Source: CAZMRW01 sp964568805
GTDB lineage: Bacteria > Pseudomonadota > Gammaproteobacteria > Methylococcales > Methylomonadaceae
Length of the DNA: 26,824 nucleotides
Assembly: GCA_964568805.1 (NCBI GenBank)
Contig: CAZMRW010000066.1
Location: 1-26,824 of the forward strand
Direction: 5' to 3'
The position numbers and the translations under genes were made by a program. The notes beneath the pieces were generated by a model that worked only from the letters and a program-made list of their open reading frames with translations, was not told the origin of the DNA and did no database searches. Of the stretch, positions 1 through 7,248 are shown one piece after another; the first letter of the stretch is position 1, and every line of letters starts with the position of its first letter.

Positions 1-1
1 A

Positions 2-1003
2 TTAAGGCAGCGGTCGATCTACTTCCTCATCCGCTTGCTCGACCGTGCAGGCTGGGGTCGTACCGATGGGCGTAGACTTCCTAATAGACCAGAAAACGTA
101 GTCGAAATTGCTCAACGCATATATGGAGAAAAAGTCTATGCGGGTAAAGGACTCATTCACCAATTGGCATCTGAAAAACGAGGCGTACTCGGGTGGTACG
201 ATTTGATGTCGTTCAGGTTGCACTGTTCTGCTGATCGGCAAGGGCAGATATACAACGTTACTACCGCTTTGATCGTTCACGACGATATGAGTGCGGCAAC
301 AGACGGCTTGGTTTCCTCGCTTGCATTGAATGGCATGCGAACGCTGTCCCAAAGAGTGTTAAAGCTTTTTCGAGACACCTACATATACCCTAAACGGAAC
401 TTTCTTGCTGAAGTTGATAAGGCACCGGACAACGCTTTCTTAGGAGATTCTGAAAAGTGGGTGAAAGAACGCAGTGAGCAGGTAGAAGGGGAAAACCAAG
501 GACTGGCAGATCAATTATTGGCTTCCCGTTCATTGGTAAAGACCTTTGTCATCTACCAACTTGCTAATCGCGAGCAGCCCAGAGGCTCGGGTGCGGGCTG
601 TGGTTTGTACGATGAGTCGGGCAAGGATGACTCTGGAGGTATTAGCGTCATCATGAATCAGTACCTTTTCGATGTATGCTTCAATCCGGAGGTCAGCGAG
701 GACAACATTTACCATTTTGCGGACTTCTGCTTGAGAAACCTGAGTAGCGGATTTTGGGCTAGTTATGAAGACGGATATGTGGCTTCGGAGAAGAACTTAG
801 CAGACGGACTTGATCCGGCTGAACTGAAAAAATATTGGGCCGAGTTCGGTCCACGGATAAAGGAGCAAAATTTGCCGAGTATGAACCGGCGGATTGTGAC
901 ACCGAACTATATAGCAACATATACTGAACATTTGCCAAAGGTATTTGAGGTGCTTGACAAGATGGCAGGTGACCACCGTGGACAACTAGTACCCACCATC
1001 TGA
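2..1003 (+). CDS. Unrecognised protein, C-terminal part (5' end lies outside the window)
   Basis: The frame is open from base 2 (the first codons read LRQRSIYFLIRLLDR) and ends at TGA 1001-1003, so the true start lies upstream and at least about 333 residues are present. The protein is soluble-looking, with no signal peptide or membrane segment. It has a distinctive Gly/Asp patch (GCGLYDESGKDDSGG, around residue 210 of the visible part) followed by a Phe/Tyr/Trp-rich segment (YLFDVCF, SGFWASYEDGY, YWAEFG). I do not recognise the family. It may be the tail of a large multidomain or NTPase-type protein, but no nucleotide-binding motif is visible. Its stop codon lies only 2 bp before the left end of the IS630 element, so the insertion just missed the coding region or removed whatever followed. 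It sits in an accessory region with gene remnants. Confidence 0.65.
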   Translation, partial: LRQRSIYFLIRLLDRAGWGRTDGRRLPNRPENVVEIAQRIYGEKVYAGKGLIHQLASEKRGVLGWYDLMSFRLHCSADRQGQIYNVTTALIVHDDMSAATDGLVSSLALNGMRTLSQRVLKLFRDTYIYPKRNFLAEVDKAPDNAFLGDSEKWVKERSEQVEGENQGLADQLLASRSLVKTFVIYQLANREQPRGSGAGCGLYDESGKDDSGGISVIMNQYLFDVCFNPEVSEDNIYHFADFCLRNLSSGFWASYEDGYVASEKNLADGLDPAELKKYWAEFGPRIKEQNLPSMNRRIVTPNYIATYTEHLPKVFEVLDKMAGDHRGQLVPTI

Positions 1004-1004
1004 A

Positions 1005-1020
1005 ATAGCTTCGATAATTT
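1005..1020. repeat. Putative left terminal inverted repeat of the IS630 element
   Basis: ATAGCTTCGATAATTT pairs imperfectly with the reverse complement of 2275-2290 (ATATATTGGATAATAT). The TA at 1006-1007 is the likely target duplication. The repeat lies just beyond the transposase stop codon (complement of 1019-1021). Confidence 0.5.
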
Positions 1021-1714
1021 ACACAAGCAGGGGTTTGCCAATATAGGTCCATCGAAAGGGTTTTGCCAACGTTTCATTAAAAAACGCAATAAACGCCTGA
1101 ATGCGTTGATTCAGTGCCTCAATCGAAGGGAAACTGCCGCGTTTGAGCAACCGACGGCTTAAAATGCCGAACCAAATCTCGACTTGATTCAGCCATGAAC
1201 AATGTTTTGGCGTATAAACAAAACGAACGCGATGCTCAGGACACTGTAAAAAAGCCGCCCGCGAAGTCATATTCTCTAAAATGCCGGATTGGCCTTTCTC
1301 CCCGAGAGGCGTCTTTATCCCGCAGAGTTCAGCCACGCATCTCACCAATGAAGCGGATTTATGCGTATTGAGTTGGTCGGCAATAAACACCCATGTTGCG
1401 TTTGGGTCAGTGGCTACGGTAGCCTGGATATGGGCTACAAAATCGTCTTCTGTTCGGGTATCGCCCAAGGTGGGACAGACGATTTTGCCGGTCGCCACTT
1501 CAAAATTGGCGATCAAGGTCTGCGTTCCATGCCGTTTGTACTCAAACTCGTGCAGTTCCAGTTTTCCTTTGGACATGGCGTAGTCAGGATGAATCCGTTC
1601 CAGTGCCTGAATACCGGTTTTTTCGTCCACACTGATCACATGCACGCCGGATTCGTAGAGCGCCTGGGCTTGATGATAGAGTTTGCACACCACTTTCACC
1701 TGTTGCCGAAACAT
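1019..1714 (-). CDS. IS630-family transposase, C-terminal DDE catalytic part (frame 2)
   Basis: This is the DDE-superfamily catalytic domain (DDE_3 type). The three acidic residues are visible in VISVDEKTG (first Asp), FIADQLNTHKS (second Asp) and HCSWLNQVEIWFG (Glu). It ends with the family-typical ALNQRIQAFIAFFNE and WTYIGKPL. The frame extends in-phase upstream of the first Met (MFRQQVKVV), with coding similarity back to about 1775, where it should join the HTH half. The catalytic triad is intact, so the element would be active if the frameshift at about 1775-1790 is bypassed. The stop (complement of 1019-1021) lies next to the left terminal repeat. Confidence 0.85.
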   Translation of the reverse strand: MFRQQVKVVCKLYHQAQALYESGVHVISVDEKTGIQALERIHPDYAMSKGKLELHEFEYKRHGTQTLIANFEVATGKIVCPTLGDTRTEDDFVAHIQATVATDPNATWVFIADQLNTHKSASLVRCVAELCGIKTPLGEKGQSGILENMTSRAAFLQCPEHRVRFVYTPKHCSWLNQVEIWFGILSRRLLKRGSFPSIEALNQRIQAFIAFFNETLAKPFRWTYIGKPLLV

Positions 1715-1748
1715 CGCTTCATTATCGACTTTGTGATTGAGCCAATAC

Positions 1749-2246
1749 TTAATTCGATAAGGTTTCAGTTCCCCTTGATTTTAAAAAACGCCCGATCCTA
1801 CTGGCCGAAATGGTATCGACAATACCCCGATTGATAACGGTTCTGACCAGTTCCGGTTGCGTCCAATGGCTGAGATGTTCGGGAGGCGTTTCACACGCGA
1901 CCGCCAATAACTGGCAAATTGGCTCCGCTGTAAAGACACCGGGGCAACCGGGACGCGGTTTGTCCGCCAGCAAACGGCTGACGGCCTCTCGCAACTGTTT
2001 TGACCGGCCTGCATAGTTTACCAACTCAATGCCGGCAGCAAGCCAGCGTTTTCGCCAAAATCCAACCGTCTCTTCACATAACCCCAGCCGTTGGCTAATC
2101 ATCTTGTTATTGTCGCCGGCGTGGGCTGATAACACAATTTGCGCACGCTGCACCAGACTGTGTGGGACCTCACGGCTTCGAGCGATGGTTTCCAAAATAC
2201 TCTGTTGTTCAGAACTCAATGTCAACGGGGGTAGAGGACGGGCCAA
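1749..2246 (-). CDS. IS630-family transposase, N-terminal DNA-binding part (frame 1)
   Basis: This is the helix-turn-helix half of an IS630 transposase (165 residues, TTG start). A homeodomain-like HTH is visible around residues 10-75, including LVQRAQIVLSAHAGDNNKMI and RLGLCEETVGFWRKRW. A second winged HTH-like region (VRTVINRGIVDTISASRIGRFLK) is the usual linker to the catalytic domain. The frame stops at 1749-1751 shortly after GRFLK. The expected continuation (QGELKPYRIKYWLN) is present in the +1 frame, immediately after a TTTTTTAAAAT run. Either a single-base insertion broke the gene, or the two halves are joined by a +1 frameshift during translation. The frame relation is not the -1 type commonly used by IS elements, which makes simple decay somewhat more likely. 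Confidence 0.8.
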   Translation of the reverse strand: MARPLPPLTLSSEQQSILETIARSREVPHSLVQRAQIVLSAHAGDNNKMISQRLGLCEETVGFWRKRWLAAGIELVNYAGRSKQLREAVSRLLADKPRPGCPGVFTAEPICQLLAVACETPPEHLSHWTQPELVRTVINRGIVDTISASRIGRFLKSRGTETLSN

Positions 2247-2274
2247 GGGATGATCTTATCAGTTTCAAATCATG

Positions 2275-2290
2275 ATATTATCCAATATAT
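2275..2290. repeat. Putative right terminal inverted repeat of the IS630 element
   Basis: The reverse complement ATATATTGGATAATAT shares the core TTxGATAATxT with the left end at 1005-1020. TA at 2288-2289 would be the second copy of the target dinucleotide. It lies about 30 bp upstream of the transposase start. Confidence 0.5.
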
Positions 2291-2321
2291 TTCAAGTTGT
2301 TTGTACTAGAATAAATTATGA

Positions 2322-2357
2322 CTGCGAGTTCGCATACCGGTTAATGCGAAATTGCAG
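2322..2357. repeat. Nested palindrome
   Basis: TTCGCAT (2329-2335) and ATGCGAA (2344-2350) form a perfect 7-bp stem around ACCGGTTA. Outside a 3-nt bulge on each side, CTGC (2322-2325) pairs with GCAG (2354-2357). It could be a REP-type element or a protein-binding site beside the IS. It has no T-tract, so a terminator is unlikely. Confidence 0.5.
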
Positions 2358-2428
2358 CCTGCGTAGCCGTGATTAACTTCAGCATAATCGCGGGAATGAT
2401 AAGCTTTCCGTAGGGAGGGGTGCTTTGC

Positions 2429-2457
2429 CCTCGGTTCCGCTTCGCAAACCGAGGCTA
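2429..2457. repeat. REP-like hairpin, CCTCGGTT...AACCGAGG
   Basis: CCTCGGTT (2430-2437) and AACCGAGG (2448-2455) form a perfect 8-bp stem with a 10-nt loop. The layout CCCTCG.TTCCG...CGAGGCT matches the half-repeat at 12096-12125, with compensating changes in the stem, so it appears to be a distant member of the same dispersed hairpin family. Confidence 0.5.
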
Positions 2458-2622
2458 TGTGAGTTGTCTTTTAAAAGCGAGAAACCAGTCATTCAAAAAT
2501 TAAGATCGATTGACAGCTTGGCCGAACTCAAGCATTCGAAATTCTATCGTGTTTGTGAGATAACGGTATGACAGGTCAGCGATCTGATACCGATCTTACT
2601 TCATTAGGGATGTGGTTTTGTT

Positions 2623-2980
2623 TTAAAACACCTGTTTACAGGGCGGTTTCCGGTAAATGTTGAACATAACAAAAAACGCATTTGACTTCAGCGCTTCTGC
2701 TCGCGCATACAACCTTTGCCGCAGCATATCGGAATCGTTATGGTCAATGGTGTAGATTTCCGAAGCGTCCAACAACTCAACCCAAATCGATATTTTCGAT
2801 CAGAGATTCCAGCTCCAAGCGGGAATATTGCCACGTCGAACAATAGCCCTCACGGGGCGGGATCTCGAATTTAAAACAGCCGCTGTTTTGCAACTGTGCA
2901 AATTGCGCTTTCGTCGCGCCCAGAATTTGCGCAGCATCTGAGCCGTAATCAGGCATCATTCTTCTTCGCGATGGCGGCAT
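2623..2980 (-). pseudogene. Frameshifted remnant of an unidentified, possibly DNA-binding protein
   Basis: Two overlapping minus-strand frames look like pieces of one protein. The first (2777-2980) reads GSDAAQILGATKAQFAQLQN and then WQYSRLELESLIENIDLG, resembling a short HTH-type module followed by a small helix. It stops at 2777-2779. An adjoining frame, open from about 2795, continues as VELLDASEIYTIDHNDSDML, then RQRLYARAEALKSNAFFV, and stops at 2623-2625. Neither piece has a good ribosome-binding site. Upstream (2990-3110) further short coding-like stretches appear in changing frames, for example AVSRLIQGLNAGQAGRTKII, as expected of a decayed gene. A TniQ-like or excisionase-like origin is a guess only. 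Confidence 0.4.
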
Positions 2981-3564
2981 CGGCTATCAAGGTTTGTTTC
3001 GGATGATCTTCGTACGGCCAGCCTGGCCGGCATTGAGGCCCTGGATTAGCCGGCTCACTGCCAATGGGCATTCGCAATCATTTTTTGACGGTATTGCAAG
3101 ACAAACCCGCGCCTCAGACAATCTTACCGATCGACTGTTGGCCGCAAAAAAACATCCGCCGGATTTTGGCGTATAAGATCATGATCACACCTTTCCGAGT
3201 TCCTGTCTAATTTTGGGACAGGACAGGTTAACAATCCTGGTTATCTTTCGACCGGAATTTACCGGTTTTCATAATCAATTTTCAATCGGCGTCAACACCC
3301 AGGTATTTACTGTATTATTCCATTTGTGGCAAACCGTTCGCTTGCCGCGCGTCAATAGGCTGATGCCATACCGGCTTCCGATGAAAAATCATTGCGGGCA
3401 TCAGACCGGCTTTTAATTGTAGAGATGGTTGCGGGTGAACACTGATCCATCGATCGAAATATTACAAAGCCGTATAGTTTTGGAAAACTGCCGGCAATGT
3501 TTTCTTTGTTATCCTGTTTTCTGAAATCAGGCAATTTCTGTCTGGTATTTTAAGAGGACTGAAA
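2981..3564. other. Gene-poor stretch upstream of the PepSY gene
   Basis: Bases 2981-3110 probably carry more of the decayed minus-strand gene. Bases 3202-3222 hold a small hairpin (CCTGTC / GACAGG). No intact gene was found. The last about 100 bases should contain the promoter for the PepSY/two-component genes, but I cannot pick a convincing -35/-10 pair. Confidence 0.4.
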
Positions 3565-3897
3565 ATGAACAATAATCGCAATAAATTCTTGATGACCTTA
3601 TTGGTAACGGTCATTATGGCCGCCACCGGTGTCAGCCTCGCCGAAGCCGACGAGTCGAAGGAAAAGGAAGTCCAAAAGCTGCCGCTTTTTAACCAGGCCC
3701 GAATCTCCCTACCGGAAGCGATCAAGGCGGCGGAACAACACACTGGCGGCAAGGCCCTGGAGGCCGAATTGGATGATGATTCAAACACGGTTCAGTTTGA
3801 AATTGAGATTGTCAAAGACGGCAGGATTCATGAAGTCATGGTCGACGGCAAGACCGGCAATGTGCTCACAGTTTCCTTGGACGATGATTCCGACTGA
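3565..3897 (+). CDS. Secreted PepSY-domain protein
   Basis: A 110-residue exported protein. An N-terminal signal peptide is clear (NNNRNKFLMTLLVTVIMAATGVSLAEA, cleavage near residues 26-28). It is followed by one PepSY domain (about residues 45-108) with ISLPEAIKAAEQHTGGKALEAEL, then VQFEIEIVKDGRIHEVMVDG and TGNVLTV, a typical PepSY helix-plus-beta pattern. PepSY proteins of this size are often encoded next to PhoP/OmpR-type two-component genes and are thought to act as periplasmic inhibitors or accessory proteins, which fits the adjacent regulator and kinase. The start is supported by an AAGAGGA site at 3552-3558, 6 bases before the ATG. The C terminus is strongly acidic (DDDSD). The periplasmic role is inferred from family and context. 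Confidence 0.85.
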   Translation: MNNNRNKFLMTLLVTVIMAATGVSLAEADESKEKEVQKLPLFNQARISLPEAIKAAEQHTGGKALEAELDDDSNTVQFEIEIVKDGRIHEVMVDGKTGNVLTVSLDDDSD

Positions 3898-3963
3898 GGC
3901 GCTGAATACGGGATAGGGTAAAGCATCAATAACGACGCGGATCCCCGGCATTTTCTTGATGAC

Positions 3964-4632
3964 ATGAAAATATTAATTATCGAAGATGATCATGAGACCG
4001 GGGATTATGTCTCAACAGGCCTTAAAGAGGCGGGTCATAACGTCGATTTGGCAAGAGACGGCTACGAAGGCCTGCTCTGTGCCAAAGAAGGGCATTATGA
4101 CCTTCTTATTGTCGACCGTATGCTGCCCCACCTCGATGGCTTGACCGTGGTAAAAACCCTGCGAAGTACGGATTGCAACGTCCCTGTCCTGTTCTTAACG
4201 ACCCTATGCGGGATCGATGATCGTGTTGAAGGCCTTAATGCGGGAGCGGACGATTATCTGATCAAGCCGTTCGCTTTCAGCGAGCTTGCCGCCCGGGTGA
4301 ACGCCTTGCTGCGCAGGCCGCGGGAAACGGCGGAGCTGAAAGTCTTACAGGTCCAGGATCTTGAGCTCGATCTGTTGAAAAGGCTGGTCAGGCGCGATAG
4401 ACAGGTGATCGATCTTCAGCCGACGGAGTTCCGTCTGCTCGAGTATCTTGTACGCCATGCCGGCCAGGTCGTCACGCGCACCATGTTGCTGGAAAACGTC
4501 TGGGATTTTCATTTCGATCCCAAGACCAATATTGTCGAAACCCATATCAGCCGGCTGCGCAGCAAGCTCAATGCCGGGGGCAAGCCGGATATCATCCTGA
4601 CCGTACGCGGCGCAGGGTACATGATCCCATGA
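3964..4632 (+). CDS. OmpR/PhoB-family response regulator
   Basis: A 222-residue two-component response regulator. The receiver domain (1-115) has the acidic pocket E7-D8-D9, the phosphoacceptor Asp51 in LLIVDRMLP, Thr79 and Lys101 in DDYLIKPFAF. The C-terminal winged helix (about 128-222) carries the family signature LQPTEFRLLEYLVRHAGQVV, then TNIVETHISRLRSKL and the RGAGYMIP end. It should bind DNA as a phosphorylated dimer and control transcription. Its last four bases (ATGA, 4629-4632) overlap the start of the kinase gene, so the two are translationally coupled partners. The PepSY gene lies 66 bp upstream in the same direction and probably shares the transcript. The regulated genes are not known; the downstream DUF2490 and phosphate-transport genes are candidates only by position. 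Confidence 0.95.
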   Translation: MKILIIEDDHETGDYVSTGLKEAGHNVDLARDGYEGLLCAKEGHYDLLIVDRMLPHLDGLTVVKTLRSTDCNVPVLFLTTLCGIDDRVEGLNAGADDYLIKPFAFSELAARVNALLRRPRETAELKVLQVQDLELDLLKRLVRRDRQVIDLQPTEFRLLEYLVRHAGQVVTRTMLLENVWDFHFDPKTNIVETHISRLRSKLNAGGKPDIILTVRGAGYMIP

Positions 4633-6005
4633 AGCTGCCCGGGATTGTCGATACCACCAGTTTTAAACTGTCGGCCTTATATTTGGGCCTGTTTTTGCTT
4701 TCTTTCGTGGCCATCGGCATGATGGTTTATTTTCTGACGACCAATGCGCTCGAACAGCAGATTAAAAGCGGTATCGAGATCGTGGCGTCCCGGCTGAAAG
4801 CTGAGTACGATTCCGACGGGATGGACGAATTAAAAGAGGAAATTGCCGAAGACGATTGCCTGACCGTGTACGTTTGCGGAATCCTGGATCGGAACGGCGC
4901 GTTAATCGGCGGCAATTTCGGTGGTTTTAAACCCTCCGCAGGCTGGCAGACCATCATCCGGCCGGCCGCAGGCAAAAAATTTCCGCGGGAAGAAATGGAC
5001 GTCATTTATCTGAAGGTTATCCCGCTGCCGGACAATGTCTGGCTGGGCGTGGGTCATGGCGGCAAGTATATCAGGGATGCGGGCGAGGCGATCATTCAGG
5101 CCTTTTTATCGGGCTTCGTTTTAGTGATCTTTTTGGGCGCGGGCGGCGGATTGTATCTCAGCAATGCTTTTCTGAGAAAGATCCAGCGCATTACCCAATC
5201 GACCCAGGCCATTATTGCCGGTGACCTGACGCACCGGCTGCCGGTTTCAAAAAACCGGGACGAACTCGATAACCTGGCTTCATTGCTGAACCTGATGCTG
5301 GATAAAATCGGCGCGCTGATCGAAAACGTTCAGCAAGTCTCCAACGACATCGCCCACGACCTGCGCACGCCGATCAGCCATTTGCAATTCAGGCTCGAAG
5401 ATGCGGCAAGCAGAGATCTTTCGGCGGAACAGTACAAGGAAAGGATCGCCTTCGCGATCGAGGAAATCGACGGCATTCTCAGGACCTTTTCCGCGCTGCT
5501 CAGGATCTCGCAGATCGAATCGGGATCGCGGCGCGGCGGCTTCAAACCGGTCGACCTCAGCGAGGTCGTCCTCTCCGTGATCGAGGCGCTAAACCCGGTC
5601 GCCGAGGAACGAGGCAAAGCCGTCCGCTCGCAGATCGAACGAGGCGTAACGCTGATCGGTGATAAGGAATTGCTGACGCAATTGGCTTTCAATCTGCTGG
5701 AAAACGCGATCGTGCATACGCCGCAACGGACGGACATCGAAGCCGCGCTGCGCGCGACAGGTGACCGGATCGAATTCATTGTCGCCGACCGCGGGCCGGG
5801 CATCCCGGAGCAGGACCGGGAAAAGGTATTCCGGCGCTTTTACCGGCTCGAACAGAGCCGCACCACGAGGGGCAACGGCCTCGGGCTCAGCATCGTGGCG
5901 GCGATCGCCGAACTTCATGAAGGCACGCTCAAGCTGTCCGACAACGAACCGGGGCTCAAAATCGTCTTCGGTTTGCGGCGCAAACGCAGCTCCGCGCCCG
6001 ATTGA
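4629..6005 (+). CDS. Sensor histidine kinase (HAMP, HisKA, HATPase)
   Basis: A 458-residue membrane sensor kinase. TM1 is at about residues 12-35 and TM2 at about 155-178, enclosing a periplasmic sensor region of about 120 residues with two cysteines in EDDCLTVYVCGI. A HAMP linker (about 178-230) leads to the HisKA dimerisation helix with phospho-acceptor His243 in NDIAHDLRTPISHL. The ATP-binding domain has the N box FNLLENAIVH (Asn355, Asn359), the G1 box ADRGPGIPE, the F box FRRFYRLEQS and the G2 box GNGLGLSIVAAI. It should autophosphorylate and pass phosphate to Asp51 of the overlapping response regulator. The periplasmic part has no domain I can name, so the stimulus is unknown. The adjacent exported PepSY protein is a plausible modulator. 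Confidence 0.95.
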   Translation: MKLPGIVDTTSFKLSALYLGLFLLSFVAIGMMVYFLTTNALEQQIKSGIEIVASRLKAEYDSDGMDELKEEIAEDDCLTVYVCGILDRNGALIGGNFGGFKPSAGWQTIIRPAAGKKFPREEMDVIYLKVIPLPDNVWLGVGHGGKYIRDAGEAIIQAFLSGFVLVIFLGAGGGLYLSNAFLRKIQRITQSTQAIIAGDLTHRLPVSKNRDELDNLASLLNLMLDKIGALIENVQQVSNDIAHDLRTPISHLQFRLEDAASRDLSAEQYKERIAFAIEEIDGILRTFSALLRISQIESGSRRGGFKPVDLSEVVLSVIEALNPVAEERGKAVRSQIERGVTLIGDKELLTQLAFNLLENAIVHTPQRTDIEAALRATGDRIEFIVADRGPGIPEQDREKVFRRFYRLEQSRTTRGNGLGLSIVAAIAELHEGTLKLSDNEPGLKIVFGLRRKRSSAPD

Positions 6006-6157
6006 CCCGGCGCCGCTCGGGCCGCGAGTGCAGTACCCCCAGCATTCGTTTACTTGCAGTAAGTCTAATATTCATAGGCGTTTCCTCAGAACGCACACTG
6101 ATCTTTACAAATTCAATGCCTTGTTATAACTGAGGTGGGGCTGCGAGGATTCTGAAA

Positions 6158-6928
6158 ATGGCCAAAGTCCTTCGAACGCGCCCGACCCGCCCCGGAGAAT
6201 TCCATGCCCGCCGTTTCCGGGCTCGGTTATTCTGGCTCGGTTTGCTCGCCGGAACCTTCCTTCTGGCCATGGGGGTACAGGCCGATTCGGTGGACAGCAT
6301 GGCGGGCAACTGGAGTTCTCTTACCCTTTCCGGCAATCTCGGCGCCTTTTCGCCCAGGCTTCAGGGATTGCGCTGGGCTATCATCGATCAGACCCGCCTG
6401 CGGGACGATAATCCCGAGGCATGGCGCCTCAATGAGGACCAGTTCTATTCGCAGCTGGGCTACACCATCAATTCGCACACCAGCGTCTGGCTGGGCTATG
6501 TCCATGACTGGCACCATTCGCTGGGCAAGGCCGCCTACCACGAAAGCCGGCCCTACCAGGACCTGCTGTTCGATTTCCCGATCGCGGGCCTCAAGGCCAA
6601 GCTGCGCACCCGCCTCGAACAGCGGGTCAACCACGCCACGGGCCATGTGGGTTTCCGCCTGAGACAAATGTTCACGCTTCAGTTGCCGCTCAAATTCATC
6701 GATCCCAAACTGTCCCTGTATGTGGGCGACGAAGTGCTCGGCCATCTGAACGCCAACAGCTTCGGGCCTGTGGGTTTCGGCGAGAACCGCGCCATGGCGG
6801 GATTCAGCCTGCAACTGAACCGTCAGCTCGGCGTGGACCTCGGCTATCTTGGGCAGACCATTCAGGAGATCGATGGCGATGTGCTCCTGACGCACAATGT
6901 GAATGCCAACGTAAGTTACCGGTTTTGA
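6158..6928 (+). CDS. DUF2490-family outer-membrane protein
   Basis: A 256-residue exported protein matching the DUF2490 pattern. After a basic leader, a hydrophobic segment LFWLGLLAGTFLLAMGVQA ends in a signal-peptidase-like site near residue 42. The rest is made of alternating amphipathic strands, e.g. LTLSGNLGAF, QFYSQLGYTINSHTSVWLGY, LRTRLEQRVNHATGHVGFRL and LSLYVGDEVLGHL, ending in a terminal aromatic (SYRF), typical of a small outer-membrane beta-barrel. Family function is unknown. The leader before the hydrophobic core is long (about 24 residues), so the real start could be a little downstream, but no better ATG with a ribosome site is visible. It follows the kinase gene after about 150 bp with no clear terminator between them. 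Confidence 0.8.
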   Translation: MAKVLRTRPTRPGEFHARRFRARLFWLGLLAGTFLLAMGVQADSVDSMAGNWSSLTLSGNLGAFSPRLQGLRWAIIDQTRLRDDNPEAWRLNEDQFYSQLGYTINSHTSVWLGYVHDWHHSLGKAAYHESRPYQDLLFDFPIAGLKAKLRTRLEQRVNHATGHVGFRLRQMFTLQLPLKFIDPKLSLYVGDEVLGHLNANSFGPVGFGENRAMAGFSLQLNRQLGVDLGYLGQTIQEIDGDVLLTHNVNANVSYRF

Positions 6929-7248
6929 GTTCGCGGTACAGCGATCACAGGTTACCTCTTGGATGCCATGAGAATCGGACAACTCGGCGGTTACAGTTTA
7001 TTTTGTTTTCTACGGCAGCTGGGCGTAATACCCGCGTTGCGTGCAACGATTCGGGCCGGCGGCATCGGCCTCTTCCGCTTGAGCCATATCGACAAGAACT
7101 GGCGCAGATTCCGCTTGTCTTTTAAGCCGGGATCGGCAATGATTCGGAAAGCCTGCGTGCATTCGGCGTTCCGGTTTTCGGCGGGCGATGTTGCAGCCGG
7201 AAACTCGCGGCATCCGATTTCTCTCGTAAAATCAGGAGCAAGCAGACC
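6929..7248. other. Intergenic stretch before the phosphate transporter
   Basis: A plus-strand frame at 6959-7255 is open but has no ribosome-binding site, unnatural composition and overlaps the next gene's start, so I treat it as chance. The ribosome-binding site AGGAG of the transporter is at 7234-7238. I see nothing else supportable. Confidence 0.4.

Larger units (their letters stand above)
1006..2289 (-). mobile_element. IS630-family insertion sequence
   Basis: The element carries a two-frame IS630/Tc1-type transposase read on the minus strand. Imperfect terminal inverted repeats are visible: 1005-1020 matches the reverse complement of 2275-2290 at about 12-13 of 16 positions, sharing a GATAAT core. 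Both proposed ends carry a TA dinucleotide (1006-1007 and 2288-2289), as expected for IS630 elements, which duplicate TA on insertion. The size, about 1.28 kb, fits the family. The exact ends are inferred from the weak repeats and the TA rule, so they may be off by some bases. Confidence 0.7.
2290..2622. other. Gene-free stretch with two hairpin repeats
   Basis: No convincing reading frame was seen on either strand. The stretch holds a nested palindrome at 2322-2357 and a CCTCGGTT hairpin at 2429-2457, both entered separately. The rest shows no promoter or RNA gene that I can support. Confidence 0.5.

Noticed and set aside
3202..3227. CCTGTC/GACAGG hairpin as a terminator
   Set aside because: The stem is only 6 bp, there is no T-tract, and no intact gene ends just upstream.
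5330..5918. Long minus-strand frames opposite the histidine kinase
   Set aside because: They lie inside the HisKA/HATPase coding region, whose plus-strand motifs are unambiguous.
6227..6982. Minus-strand open frame of 251 codons opposite the DUF2490 gene
   Set aside because: It is antisense to a well-supported exported barrel gene, has no ribosome-binding site, and its composition mirrors the codon bias of the plus-strand gene.
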